From an uncultured Ruminococcus sp. (GTDB taxonomy: Bacteria > Bacillota > Clostridia > Oscillospirales > Ruminococcaceae), in assembly GCF_946415235.1 (NCBI RefSeq), contig NZ_CAMKRR010000025.1, positions 1 to 33,593 of the forward strand: a DNA stretch of 33,593 nt, in the 5' to 3' direction. Shown here piece by piece: positions 25,158-32,398 of this stretch. The notes beneath the pieces are model-generated. The model made no database searches. It was given only the letters and a program-made list of their open reading frames with translations, and was not told where the DNA came from. Position 1 is the stretch's first letter. Each line of letters opens with the position of its first letter. A program made the position numbers and the translations under genes.

Positions 25158-25424
25158 TCAAACCGAGTGTTTTACTCTGTCGTGCTCTTCGGCACGCTTT
25201 CCGTTGTTGAAACGGTCGAGAGTACCGACAAGATAACCTGTTATCCTTCTTATTCTGTCAAAAGGTACATCTTTGGCAAAATCGTATTCAAGATCAACGT
25301 ACTCGCCGTCAATCTTTACTGTCATACCAAGTATCTCCCTGTCGCTGTACTTTTTCCTGCCGTAATCAATGTACGCATTGATCTCGTCCTGAGAAATCTG
25401 TTCTCCGATAACATTAACCTTCAT
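25158..25424 (-). CDS. Small stand-alone NrdD glycyl-radical-domain-like protein
   Basis: 88 residues. The last third, RRITGYLVGTLDRFNNGKRAEEHDRVKH, resembles the C-terminal end of class III (anaerobic) ribonucleotide reductases, where R-V-x-G-Y contains the glycyl radical; here Gly63 in RITGY. The zinc-binding CxxC pairs of full NrdD are absent, and there is no catalytic barrel. N-terminal residues MKVNVIGEQISQDEINAYIDYGR are unassigned. It could be a spare radical module for NrdD or a regulator; the annotation 'anaerobic ribonucleoside-triphosphate reductase' would overstate it. The start was moved to the ATG at 25424 behind SD GGAGG. Confidence 0.75.
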   Translation of the reverse strand: MKVNVIGEQISQDEINAYIDYGRKKYSDREILGMTVKIDGEYVDLEYDFAKDVPFDRIRRITGYLVGTLDRFNNGKRAEEHDRVKHSV

Positions 25425-25450
25425 TGTTTTCGACCTCCGTAGAAATAGTA

Positions 25451-25479
25451 TTGACATTTGACTGAATATATTGTATCAT
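25451..25479 (+). promoter_or_regulatory. Sigma-A promoter of the Crp/Fnr regulator gene
   Basis: -35 TTGACA (25451-25456), 17-base spacer, -10 TATCAT (25474-25479). The predicted transcript start is near 25486, just upstream of a perfect palindrome. Confidence 0.75.
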
Positions 25480-25496
25480 ATAAGAAACAAAAAATC

Positions 25497-25512
25497 TGTT
25501 GCATATGCAACA
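25497..25512 (+). promoter_or_regulatory. 16-bp perfect palindrome, probable operator of the Crp/Fnr regulator
   Basis: TGTTGCATATGCAACA is an exact inverted repeat lying between the predicted transcription start and the SD (AAAGGAG) of the Crp/Fnr gene. The size and symmetry suit a Crp/Fnr dimer site, and the position suits negative autoregulation. It also lies in the region shared with the divergent NrdD-like gene. Confidence 0.6.
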
Positions 25513-25527
25513 AAGGAGTGAAATTTT

Positions 25528-26196
25528 ATGCTGCCCGAAGATAATATACTGTTTAAAGGAATAGAACAAGGTGACTGCCGCAGAATGATAAGCTGCTTCA
25601 ATGCCGATATAAAGAAATTCAAGTCAGGAAACCGAATTATGGACTATTCTGATAATCCCGACAAGCTGGGTATAATCCTCAGCGGTACAGCAGTTATGGT
25701 AAGATATGATATAAACGGAGTCCGTTCTATCATGGAATCCCTTGGCGAGCAAAGCATTTTCGGCGTTTATTTCACATTTACGGCTTCGCAGAGGAGCGGA
25801 ATAGAGATAATTGCGGAGAATGCGTGCGAGGTAATGTTCGTAAGGCGTTCCGAGATCACAAAAAGATGTGAAAACGCCTGTCAGTGCCATTCGCGGGTAG
25901 TCGAGAACCTTCTTGAGCTCATGTCGGAAAAGGCGGTTTCCCTCAATGAACGTATAGAAGTCCTCAGTCAGCGTTCAATCGAGGATAAACTTATAAGCTG
26001 CCTGAGTATAATAGAAGAAAAGACCCCAAAGGGAAAAGCTCCGCAGATACCATTTTCGACTACTGCCCTTTCCGACTATCTATGCGTAAACAGAAGCGCT
26101 CTCCAGCGTGAGATAACAAGGCTCAAAAAAGAGGGCATACTTACAATTTCAAAGCGGAAATTCAAGCTTTACAGATATCCTGATCAAAATGATTGA
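25528..26196 (+). CDS. Crp/Fnr family transcriptional regulator
   Basis: 222 residues. An N-terminal cyclic-nucleotide-binding-like beta roll (about 25-110), a dimer helix (about 122-150) and a C-terminal winged helix (about 150-215: ALSDYLCVNRSALQREITRLKKEGIL). Cysteines 114, 118 and 120 (RCENACQCH) just before the dimer helix could bind a cofactor or sense redox, though such Cys are common in this clostridial subgroup. Its neighbours, a reverse rubrerythrin and an NrdD-like protein, suggest control of oxygen or peroxide response. The effector is unknown. The SD AAAGGAG directly follows the 16-bp palindrome. Confidence 0.92.
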   Translation: MLPEDNILFKGIEQGDCRRMISCFNADIKKFKSGNRIMDYSDNPDKLGIILSGTAVMVRYDINGVRSIMESLGEQSIFGVYFTFTASQRSGIEIIAENACEVMFVRRSEITKRCENACQCHSRVVENLLELMSEKAVSLNERIEVLSQRSIEDKLISCLSIIEEKTPKGKAPQIPFSTTALSDYLCVNRSALQREITRLKKEGILTISKRKFKLYRYPDQND

Positions 26197-26221
26197 CAGC
26201 TTAAAACAAATGTGATATAAT
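26193..26221 (+). promoter_or_regulatory. Consensus sigma-A promoter of uppP with overlapping dyad
   Basis: -35 TTGACA (26193-26198) overlaps the stop codon of the Crp/Fnr gene; 17-base spacer; -10 TATAAT (26216-26221). The 15-bp dyad GTGATATAATATCAC (26212-26226) covers the -10. Confidence 0.88.
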
Positions 26222-26258
26222 ATCACTTGTATTTTTATTTGAAAGGAATTATCATACT

Positions 26259-27134
26259 ATGTTTTGGGAAATGATAAAAACCATTATACTCGGTATAGTC
26301 GAAGGAATAACCGAATGGCTGCCGATAAGCAGTACAGGACACCTTATCCTTGTGGAAAACTTTTTAAAGCTTGATCAGCCTAAAAAATTTACGGATATGT
26401 ATGATGTAGTTATACAATTAGGCGCAATAATGGCAGTAGTCGTTATCTTCTGGAAAAAGCTCTGGCCATTCGGCAAAAAAAACAACTCTCGCCCGCTCAA
26501 CAAGTCCCCCTTCGGACAGATGATAAAGACAGATATATTTATTATGTGGTTCAAGGTTCTTGCAGCCTGCATACCTGCCGCAATTATTGGTTTATTATTT
26601 GACGACTGGATAGATAATCATCTCAGAAAATTCTGGATTATCGCCATTGCACTCATCGTTTTTGGTGTAGCCTTTATTATCATCGAAAACTGGAACAAAA
26701 ACCATAAGCCTATTGTTACAGATATATCTCAGCTTACTTATAAAGCTGCATTTATAATCGGCGTTTTTCAACTTATTGCCGCACTTTTCCCAGGAACTTC
26801 GCGTTCTGGTGCAACGATTGTCGGCGCTTTATTAATTGGTATAGCAAGACCTGTTGCGGCAGAATTTACATTCTATCTTGCTGTTCCAACAATGTTCGGT
26901 GCAAGCCTTTTAAAAATAGTTAAATATGCTACAGATGATGAAGGTGGCTTCACTTCACCACAGATTTGTATACTTCTTGTAGGAATGATCGTTGCATTTG
27001 TTGTATCGGTAATTGTAATCAAATTCCTTATGGATTACATAAAGAAGCATGATTTCAAGGTATTCGGCTGGTACAGAATAGCACTCGGAATACTTGTGAT
27101 CGCATATTTCGGCATAAAGGCTATGGTAAAATAA
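26259..27134 (+). CDS. uppP: Undecaprenyl-diphosphatase
   Basis: 291 residues, polytopic membrane protein of the BacA/UppP family, recycling undecaprenyl pyrophosphate to the monophosphate carrier for peptidoglycan and polysaccharide export; it confers bacitracin tolerance when abundant. Signatures are EGITEWLPISSTGHLILVE near the N-terminus and PGTSRSGATIVGALLIG in the middle, containing the catalytic Glu, Ser and Arg residues. Own strong promoter; ATG with SD AAAGGA somewhat far (about 11 bases). Confidence 0.97.
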   Translation: MFWEMIKTIILGIVEGITEWLPISSTGHLILVENFLKLDQPKKFTDMYDVVIQLGAIMAVVVIFWKKLWPFGKKNNSRPLNKSPFGQMIKTDIFIMWFKVLAACIPAAIIGLLFDDWIDNHLRKFWIIAIALIVFGVAFIIIENWNKNHKPIVTDISQLTYKAAFIIGVFQLIAALFPGTSRSGATIVGALLIGIARPVAAEFTFYLAVPTMFGASLLKIVKYATDDEGGFTSPQICILLVGMIVAFVVSVIVIKFLMDYIKKHDFKVFGWYRIALGILVIAYFGIKAMVK

Positions 27135-27140
27135 ATATAA

Positions 27141-27167
27141 AAAAGGCAGCTCAAAAAGCTGCCTTTT
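27141..27167. terminator. Bidirectional terminator between uppP and the PC4-like gene
   Basis: Perfect stem AAAAGGCAGC (27141-27150) with GCTGCCTTTT (27158-27167), loop TCAAAAA. The converging genes end on both sides, 7 and 2 bases away. Confidence 0.93.
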
Positions 27168-27169
27168 AA

Positions 27170-27406
27170 TTATTCCTCAAATGAATCAAGATCAATGCCT
27201 GCAAGAAGCTCTTTAAGCTCTGCAAGCTCATCTGCTGTAAGTGTAACGCCCTTGCCCATTCTTGAGTGATCGGGTGACCATTCACGAATGTCATACTTTG
27301 GCTCGTGATCGTTCCAGCTTACCATATTAAGCTCTTTTGTCCATCCTTTAGCGTTTTCTGAGAGAACTCCCAACTTTTCGGTTATTTCGTATTTAAGCTC
27401 TGCCAT
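27170..27406 (-). CDS. YdbC-like PC4-fold protein (ssDNA-binding type)
   Basis: 78 residues: MAELKYEITEKLGVLSENAKGWTKELNMVSW..., with KYDIREWSPDHSRMGKGVTLTADELAELKELL. This matches the YdbC/PC4 (p15) family, a small dimeric fold that binds single-stranded DNA and may act in transcription or repair. The start was moved from 27442 to the ATG at 27406, behind SD AAAGGAG. Single-gene unit with its own promoter and the shared terminator. Confidence 0.87.
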   Translation of the reverse strand: MAELKYEITEKLGVLSENAKGWTKELNMVSWNDHEPKYDIREWSPDHSRMGKGVTLTADELAELKELLAGIDLDSFEE

Positions 27407-27452
27407 AATAATACTCCTTTCAAGATCAGGCTGATAAACCATTCAATTTAAT

Positions 27453-27481
27453 ATTATAACATAAAAAATTTGATTTGTCTA
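27453..27481 (-). promoter_or_regulatory. Promoter of the YdbC-like gene
   Basis: Minus strand -35 TAGACA (27481-27476), 17-base spacer, -10 TATAAT (27458-27453), with an upstream TG (TGTTATAAT, extended -10). Confidence 0.75.
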
Positions 27482-27500
27482 TACCTGACAAGAAAAAAAT

Positions 27501-27803
27501 TCAGATAGATACTCTGAGATAATCAAGAGCTTTGCTGTATAGCTGGCGCGGGCGGCTTTTATTGGTGATAAGAGATTCTGCAAATGCTACGGCGTCCTCG
27601 ATATTTCGTGAGAAATCCGCGATACATTCCTTGTCGCCGCTTTTCTTGTCAACTACTTCAACTCCGTATGTAATGACTTCATCGCCGTATATCACCATTT
27701 TTCCGCTCAATACCCTGTATGCCACCTTATTGTCACCGAATATCTCCATATATAAGGTCTTATCACGTACATCATGCTTTATTCTTTTTACTATCCCGAA
27801 CAT
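27501..27803 (-). CDS. Small conserved protein, DUF6514-like
   Basis: 100 residues, beta-rich N-terminal half then a helix: VITYGVEVVDKKSGDKECIADFSRNIEDAVAFAESLI...LYSKALDYL. The pattern 'YG(V/I)EV..K..GD.E..ADFS' with a helix and a final LYSKALDYL agrees with the clostridial DUF6514 family, of unknown function. No signal peptide or membrane segment. Own promoter upstream; it lies downstream of, but apart from, the alarmone synthetase gene. Confidence 0.75.
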   Translation of the reverse strand: MFGIVKRIKHDVRDKTLYMEIFGDNKVAYRVLSGKMVIYGDEVITYGVEVVDKKSGDKECIADFSRNIEDAVAFAESLITNKSRPRQLYSKALDYLRVSI

Positions 27804-27896
27804 TTTTATGCTCCTTCCTTTGCTTTATGTTTTTCTTGTACCCTATTTAACCATTCGGACAATATATGCCTTGCGGCAGTTATTGAGTACGTATTA

Positions 27897-27925
27897 ATTA
27901 TAACATCGGAAGCTTTTAATGTGAA
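27897..27925 (-). promoter_or_regulatory. Promoter of the DUF6514-like gene
   Basis: Minus strand -35 TTCACA (27925-27920), 17-base spacer, -10 TATAAT (27902-27897), again with TGT before the -10. Confidence 0.78.
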
Positions 27926-27997
27926 CGGGCATTTTTATGTAAATTAATAGGTATTTACGCAAAATATGGCGAAAATGCGTTCGGGAGCATGATTTTT

Positions 27998-28690
27998 TCA
28001 GTCCATATCGTTTATCTGCATATAAATTCGCTGCATCTGCATATCTGTTTCAGCTATCCTTTCGGCACATTCGCGGAGCTCCTGCGATATATCGCTCGGA
28101 ATATCAGCGGAAGTCTTGTATTTAAGCTGATGTTCAAGACTTGCCCAGAAATCCATGGCTATAGTGCGTATCTGTATCTCAACGGGAGCGTATTCCTTGT
28201 GAGTTGACAGATAAACGGGAACATTAAGTATGATATGATAGCTCCTGTATCCGCTTGGCTTGGGATTTTTTATATAATCCTTGCGCTTTATGACCGTAAA
28301 ATCATCGCGTCTGCTCAGCATTTCCACAATAGCGTAAATATCCGTGATATAATAGCAGGTCACTCTTATGCCCGCAAGGTCGAGCAGATTCTTTCTTGCG
28401 GCATCGGGTGTAATGGGAAGTCCCTTCTTCTGCAGCTTGCCTATTATTGACTGCGGAGATTTAAGCCTGCTTTCTATGTTGTGTATGGGATTTCGCTGAA
28501 ATTTAACACCGAATTCGTTATCGAGTATATTCAGATACGTCTTTACGACCTCTATTGCGGAGTCGTAAAGATGCTGAAGCTGTAAAAAATCATAAAAGAC
28601 ATGGGAAAACATTTCCTTCATGGACTCGCTGTTGTCTGTTAACGCAGGAAGATTGTCAAATGCTTCAATGTAAAAGTCCTTTTCGCTCAT
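27998..28690 (-). CDS. Small alarmone synthetase (RelA/SpoT domain, RelQ-type)
   Basis: 230 residues. The RelA_SpoT synthetase domain (about 60-185) shows IESRLKSPQSIIGKL, DLAGIRVTCYYITDIY, DYIKNPKPSGYRSYHIIL and VEIQIRTIAMDFWASLEHQLKYK. No HD hydrolase, TGS or ACT domain is present, so it is a synthetase-only protein of the YjbM/RelQ class that makes (p)ppGpp from ATP and GDP or GTP. It follows the ABC exporter by 34 bases and probably shares its transcript. SD AAAGGG. Confidence 0.93.
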   Translation of the reverse strand: MSEKDFYIEAFDNLPALTDNSESMKEMFSHVFYDFLQLQHLYDSAIEVVKTYLNILDNEFGVKFQRNPIHNIESRLKSPQSIIGKLQKKGLPITPDAARKNLLDLAGIRVTCYYITDIYAIVEMLSRRDDFTVIKRKDYIKNPKPSGYRSYHIILNVPVYLSTHKEYAPVEIQIRTIAMDFWASLEHQLKYKTSADIPSDISQELRECAERIAETDMQMQRIYMQINDMD

Positions 28691-28724
28691 CTGTCTCTAC
28701 CCTTTCTTTATTATATCTTTGGAT

Positions 28725-30581
28725 TCAATCCTCGCCTTCTGTGTAATCGAAGTTGCTTGCTGTATTTTCAGCCTTGCTGAACTGAGTTTTATAGAGCTCG
28801 GAGTAAACTCCGCCGCGGTTTACAAGGTCGCTGTGTGTACCTCTTTCAGATATGACGCCGTCCTTTATTACAAGTATCTCATCAGCGGCAAGAATGGTGG
28901 AAAGCCTGTGAGCGATAAGAATACTTGTACGTGAAGAGATAAGCGGCTCGATAGCGTCCTGTATCTTCTGCTCTGAAATGGAGTCAAGAGCAGATGTTGC
29001 TTCATCGAATATCATAAGTGCAGGATCCTTCAGAAGCACTCTTGCGATGGAAATTCTCTGTTTTTCACCGCCCGAAAGCTTAAGCCCTCTGTTTCCGACC
29101 ACAGTATCGAGACCGTTCTCCTGCTTTTCGATAAATTCATATATATTTGCCTGCCTGCAGGCTTCGATAAGCTCTTCTTCTGTTGCATCGGGCTTTGCAT
29201 AAAGGAGGTTTTCGCGGATAGTTCCGTTGAAAAGGTATGTTTCCTGACTTACAATACCGATGTGCTCCCTCAGGTATGACAGATCGAGATTTCTGACATC
29301 TGTACCGTCAAACAGCACAGAACCCGCTGTAACATCATAAAGCCTCGGTATCAGGTTTACAAGGGTACTCTTTCCCGACCCCGACGGACCTACAATTGCA
29401 ATACATTTGCCGCTGTCAAGCTTGAATGTGATATCATCAAGTATCTGACGCTCCTTATCGTAGTAAAAGCCGACATTTCTGAACTCGACCTCGCCCTTTG
29501 GCTCAGTCTCCGGAGTTATGGCGTCTGGAGCGTTCTCAATCTCGGCAGGCATATCGAAATACTCAAAGATACGTGTGAACATAGCCATTGAACGTATCCA
29601 GTCTACCTGTATATTGAGAAGCTGATTTACAGGGCCGTACATTTTGCCGAGAAGTGCGACGAGAACCGTAATATCGCCGACTGTAAGATCCGAGTCGAAC
29701 TTCATCATAAGAATGCCGCCTGCAAGGTATATGAGCATAGGACCTATACTCGAAAAAGTAGTGAGTGCAACTCTGAACCAGCGGCCTGCCATACCCTCGC
29801 GTATATTCAGCTTTATCATTTTATGATTGACTTTTTCGTATTTTTCGTATTCTGTCTTTTCCATTCCGAACAGCTTTACAAGAAGCTGTCCGCTTACGGA
29901 CATAGTTTCGTTGAGTATCCCGTTTATTTCATCGCTGCAGGCTTGTGATTCCTTTGTGATGGTCCATCTTGTTTTACCTGCGCTCCTTGTCGGTATCGCA
30001 AAAAGCGGAACAACGAGCATACCCACGATAGCAAGCACCCAGTTCTGCCTGAACATAACTATCAATGCTACGATGAGCGTAATGGAGTTTGACAGGATGC
30101 TTGTGAGAGTATTTGTGATTATCTGCTGCACACCCGAAATATCGCTGGTCATTCTGGTTATGATATCGCCTTGATTATTTGAAGTAAAAAAGCGCTGTGA
30201 CATCTTTTGCAGATGTGCATACATTTTATTACGCATATCATAGGTTATATGCTGAGCTATCCATGTATTCATATAGCTTTCAAGCACACCTATAAGATTT
30301 GCCGCAAGAGTCACTGCAAGCGACATAACAATAAAGAAAACAAGCTTATTGAGGCTTCTTCCGATCAGCCCCTCGTCGATTATCTTACCTGTAAGTACTG
30401 ACGGAAGCAGATTAAGTATCGAAGATATGATTATAGCGAAGAGCACTATCATCATCTGTTTCCAATAAGGCTTAAGATATGAGAATATCCTTTTAAGAAG
30501 CTTTGAAGTTACTTTCGGGCGATTTTTCTTCTCTTCATCGGTGAGATAGCCCATTCCTCTCGGTCCGCCTACGGGTGGCAT
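28725..30581 (-). CDS. ABC exporter, fused permease and ATPase (MdlB/LmrA-type)
   Basis: 618 residues. A transmembrane domain with six helices (about 35-325) and an ATPase domain (about 370-600) with Walker A GPSGSGKST, Q-loop SQETYLF, signature LSGGEKQR, Walker B LMIFDEATSALD and the switch His in AHRLS. It is a half-transporter, so it works as a dimer; with one gene here, a homodimer is likely. Substrate (lipid, peptide or drug) is unknown. It starts MPPVGGPRGMGY, with SD AGGAG 9 bases before the ATG, 22 bases after the TPM-lipoprotein gene. Confidence 0.95.
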   Translation of the reverse strand: MPPVGGPRGMGYLTDEEKKNRPKVTSKLLKRIFSYLKPYWKQMMIVLFAIIISSILNLLPSVLTGKIIDEGLIGRSLNKLVFFIVMSLAVTLAANLIGVLESYMNTWIAQHITYDMRNKMYAHLQKMSQRFFTSNNQGDIITRMTSDISGVQQIITNTLTSILSNSITLIVALIVMFRQNWVLAIVGMLVVPLFAIPTRSAGKTRWTITKESQACSDEINGILNETMSVSGQLLVKLFGMEKTEYEKYEKVNHKMIKLNIREGMAGRWFRVALTTFSSIGPMLIYLAGGILMMKFDSDLTVGDITVLVALLGKMYGPVNQLLNIQVDWIRSMAMFTRIFEYFDMPAEIENAPDAITPETEPKGEVEFRNVGFYYDKERQILDDITFKLDSGKCIAIVGPSGSGKSTLVNLIPRLYDVTAGSVLFDGTDVRNLDLSYLREHIGIVSQETYLFNGTIRENLLYAKPDATEEELIEACRQANIYEFIEKQENGLDTVVGNRGLKLSGGEKQRISIARVLLKDPALMIFDEATSALDSISEQKIQDAIEPLISSRTSILIAHRLSTILAADEILVIKDGVISERGTHSDLVNRGGVYSELYKTQFSKAENTASNFDYTEGED

Positions 30582-30603
30582 TGTATATCAACTCCTACAC
30601 TTA

Positions 30604-31464
30604 TTATTCTATGAGGTCGATAGCTTTGTTTACAGCTACGATATAGTCGTCTCGTGCTGCAAGCTCGTTTGCCGATCTGAGCTCTTTTTTGAGCTTATCG
30701 GGCAGCTTTTCGTCTGAATATGCAATAATCGTCTTTGTATTTATGTCAAGCATGAGCATGATGCCCTTTTCGTCCTTATACTTTCGCTTATAGTACGTTT
30801 TTAATATCTCCTCGTTTGAAATTGAAGAGCCGTTCCTTGTTGAAAGGACTGTAACGTCTTTTTTCAAGGCAGAAAGCCGCTTTTCAATAGGCTGGATATC
30901 CTCATATGCGAATACCTGCGAGTTGTCAATCATATGTTCGGGACAAACCTCTCCGAGCTGAAGCAGTCTCATGATACCGCTTCGGTAATCGCCGCCAATA
31001 ATTTCCTTTGTCGCCCAGTACATGGCGTTATCGGCGGTTTTCTGCCCGATATTCACAAGACATGAGCCTGTTCGGTAAACTATATCCTCGTTTGTTGCGT
31101 TATTGATAAGTACAACAAGTCCGCTTCCCTTTCCTTCATATATTTCGCTGAACTGTTCAGCAGCATAATCATATGGAGCTTTTCCCTCAAGGTCATTAGT
31201 AGTTATAACCGCCGCATTTATAAGCTTATTCTCATATAGCCAGCCTGCGTAATCACTGCAGGCTCTGAGGTCTTCCGCACTGAGCAGCGAAGCCTTGTCA
31301 AAAACGTAAGTACCGTCAGACGGCTCAACATTTCTTTCTGTGAAGGGCTGACTTGTTGCTTCTCGGTTTTTAGCGGTCTCATTGGAAACTTTATCCGATG
31401 AACAGCCTGTAAGAATCAGCCATGAAAAAGACAGGGTTATGGCTGTCAAAAAAATTTTTTTCAA
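30604..31464 (-). CDS. TPM-domain lipoprotein
   Basis: 286 residues. Signal peptide with lipobox LILTGCSS (lipidated Cys21). A TPM domain follows (about 49-170: VFDKASLLSAEDLRACSDYAGWLYE, DYAAEQFSEIYEGKGSGLVVLINNATNEDIVYRTG). A second part, about 200-286, resembles a TPM-like repeat (VLSTRNGSSISNEEILKTYY, GIMLMLDINTKTIIAYSDEKL). TPM proteins are membrane-anchored domains tied to photosystem repair in plants and to YdjH-type complexes in bacteria. Translation starts at a TTG at 31464, 8 bases behind SD GAGG; the nearby ATG is out of frame and stops at once. It heads an operon with the ABC exporter and the alarmone synthetase. Confidence 0.85.
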   Translation of the reverse strand: MKKIFLTAITLSFSWLILTGCSSDKVSNETAKNREATSQPFTERNVEPSDGTYVFDKASLLSAEDLRACSDYAGWLYENKLINAAVITTNDLEGKAPYDYAAEQFSEIYEGKGSGLVVLINNATNEDIVYRTGSCLVNIGQKTADNAMYWATKEIIGGDYRSGIMRLLQLGEVCPEHMIDNSQVFAYEDIQPIEKRLSALKKDVTVLSTRNGSSISNEEILKTYYKRKYKDEKGIMLMLDINTKTIIAYSDEKLPDKLKKELRSANELAARDDYIVAVNKAIDLIE

Positions 31465-31481
31465 AAAATCATCCTCTGCAC

Positions 31482-31510
31482 TTGTATTTATACTTATATT
31501 TTAGTATAAT
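31482..31510 (+). promoter_or_regulatory. Promoter of ogg and the AraC-family gene
   Basis: -35 TTGTAT (31482-31487), 17-base spacer, -10 TATAAT (31505-31510). Its -10 lies inside the divergent promoter on the other strand. Confidence 0.7.
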
Positions 31511-31526
31511 TTAATAGAAAAATCAA
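31498..31526 (-). promoter_or_regulatory. Promoter of the TPM-lipoprotein/ABC/alarmone operon
   Basis: Minus strand -35 TTGATT (31526-31521), 17-base spacer, -10 TAAAAT (31503-31498). It overlaps the plus-strand promoter of ogg. Confidence 0.7.
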
Positions 31527-31576
31527 GTGCAAAACCGCATTTTATTTGTATAAAGTTTTACAAAAGGAGCTTTTCT

Positions 31577-32386
31577 ATGGATTATAAAAAAAAAGGCAAT
31601 GATATTATAGTTTCTGAAAATGACCTTGATCTTGATGAAACTCTCGACTGCGGACAGGCTTTCAGGTGGAAGAAAATCCCCTCGGACTATGCCTGTACTT
31701 ATACAGGTGCTTTTGTGAATGATAAGCTTACAGTATCCCAGACGGATAAGGGAATGTTTATTTTTCATGATACTGACGAAGCGACTTTCCTGAACAAATG
31801 GGTAAGCTATTTCGACTTTGAAACGGATTATTCGGAACTTAAACGCTGCTTTTCGGAAGATGAGACGCTTTCAAAGGCGTGTGATTACGCAGGCGGTATA
31901 AGGCTTCTGAAGCAGGACAGCTGGGAATGCCTTATTTCCTTTATTATTTCCCAGAATAATAATATCCCAAGGATAAAGGGAATAATCGACAGGCTCTGCG
32001 AGCATTACAACGGTGAATTTCCCGCAGTTGACCAGCTTTCAAAAGAAAATGCCGATTCCCTCGGTTACCTGCGAAGCGGCTTCAGGGCAAAATATCTTGA
32101 AGATGCAGCTTCAAAAACAGCTTCAAAAGAGATTGAGCTTGAAAAGATCGCAAAAATGCCCATTGATGACGCCCGAAAGGCTCTAAAAAGCATAAAGGGC
32201 GTAGGACCGAAAGTGGCTGAGTGTGTTCTGCTTTTCGGAATGTACAGGACAGAAGCATTTCCCGTAGATGTCTGGATAAAAAGAGTCCTTGCACAGTACT
32301 ATCCCGGCGGCTTTCCCGCTTTTGCTCAGCAAAATGCAGGAATTGCCCAACAGTACCTTTTCCACTACATAAGAAGCATTTCATAA
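31577..32386 (+). CDS. ogg: 8-oxoguanine DNA glycosylase
   Basis: 269 residues. It excises oxidised guanine and nicks the strand in base excision repair. The N-terminal domain has DETLDCGQAFRWKK, typical of OGG1 proteins, and the helix-hairpin-helix GPD core has SQNNNIPRIKGII and the hairpin IKGVGPKVAECVLLFG with catalytic Lys212. The catalytic Asp is Asp231 in FPVDVWIKR, 19 residues on, as in human OGG1. SD AAAAGGAG. The AraC-type gene follows after 12 bases, probably on the same transcript. Confidence 0.95.
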   Translation: MDYKKKGNDIIVSENDLDLDETLDCGQAFRWKKIPSDYACTYTGAFVNDKLTVSQTDKGMFIFHDTDEATFLNKWVSYFDFETDYSELKRCFSEDETLSKACDYAGGIRLLKQDSWECLISFIISQNNNIPRIKGIIDRLCEHYNGEFPAVDQLSKENADSLGYLRSGFRAKYLEDAASKTASKEIELEKIAKMPIDDARKALKSIKGVGPKVAECVLLFGMYRTEAFPVDVWIKRVLAQYYPGGFPAFAQQNAGIAQQYLFHYIRSIS

Positions 32387-32398
32387 AAGGAGATACAC

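Noticed and set aside
27475-27491. Hairpin TTGTC...GACAA after the DUF6514-like gene
   Set aside because: Only five base pairs, A+T-rich and overlapping the -35 of the next promoter; too weak to call a terminator.
27960-27990. ATGC...GCAT hairpin after the alarmone synthetase gene
   Set aside because: Four-pair stem with no good T run in the right direction; probably chance.
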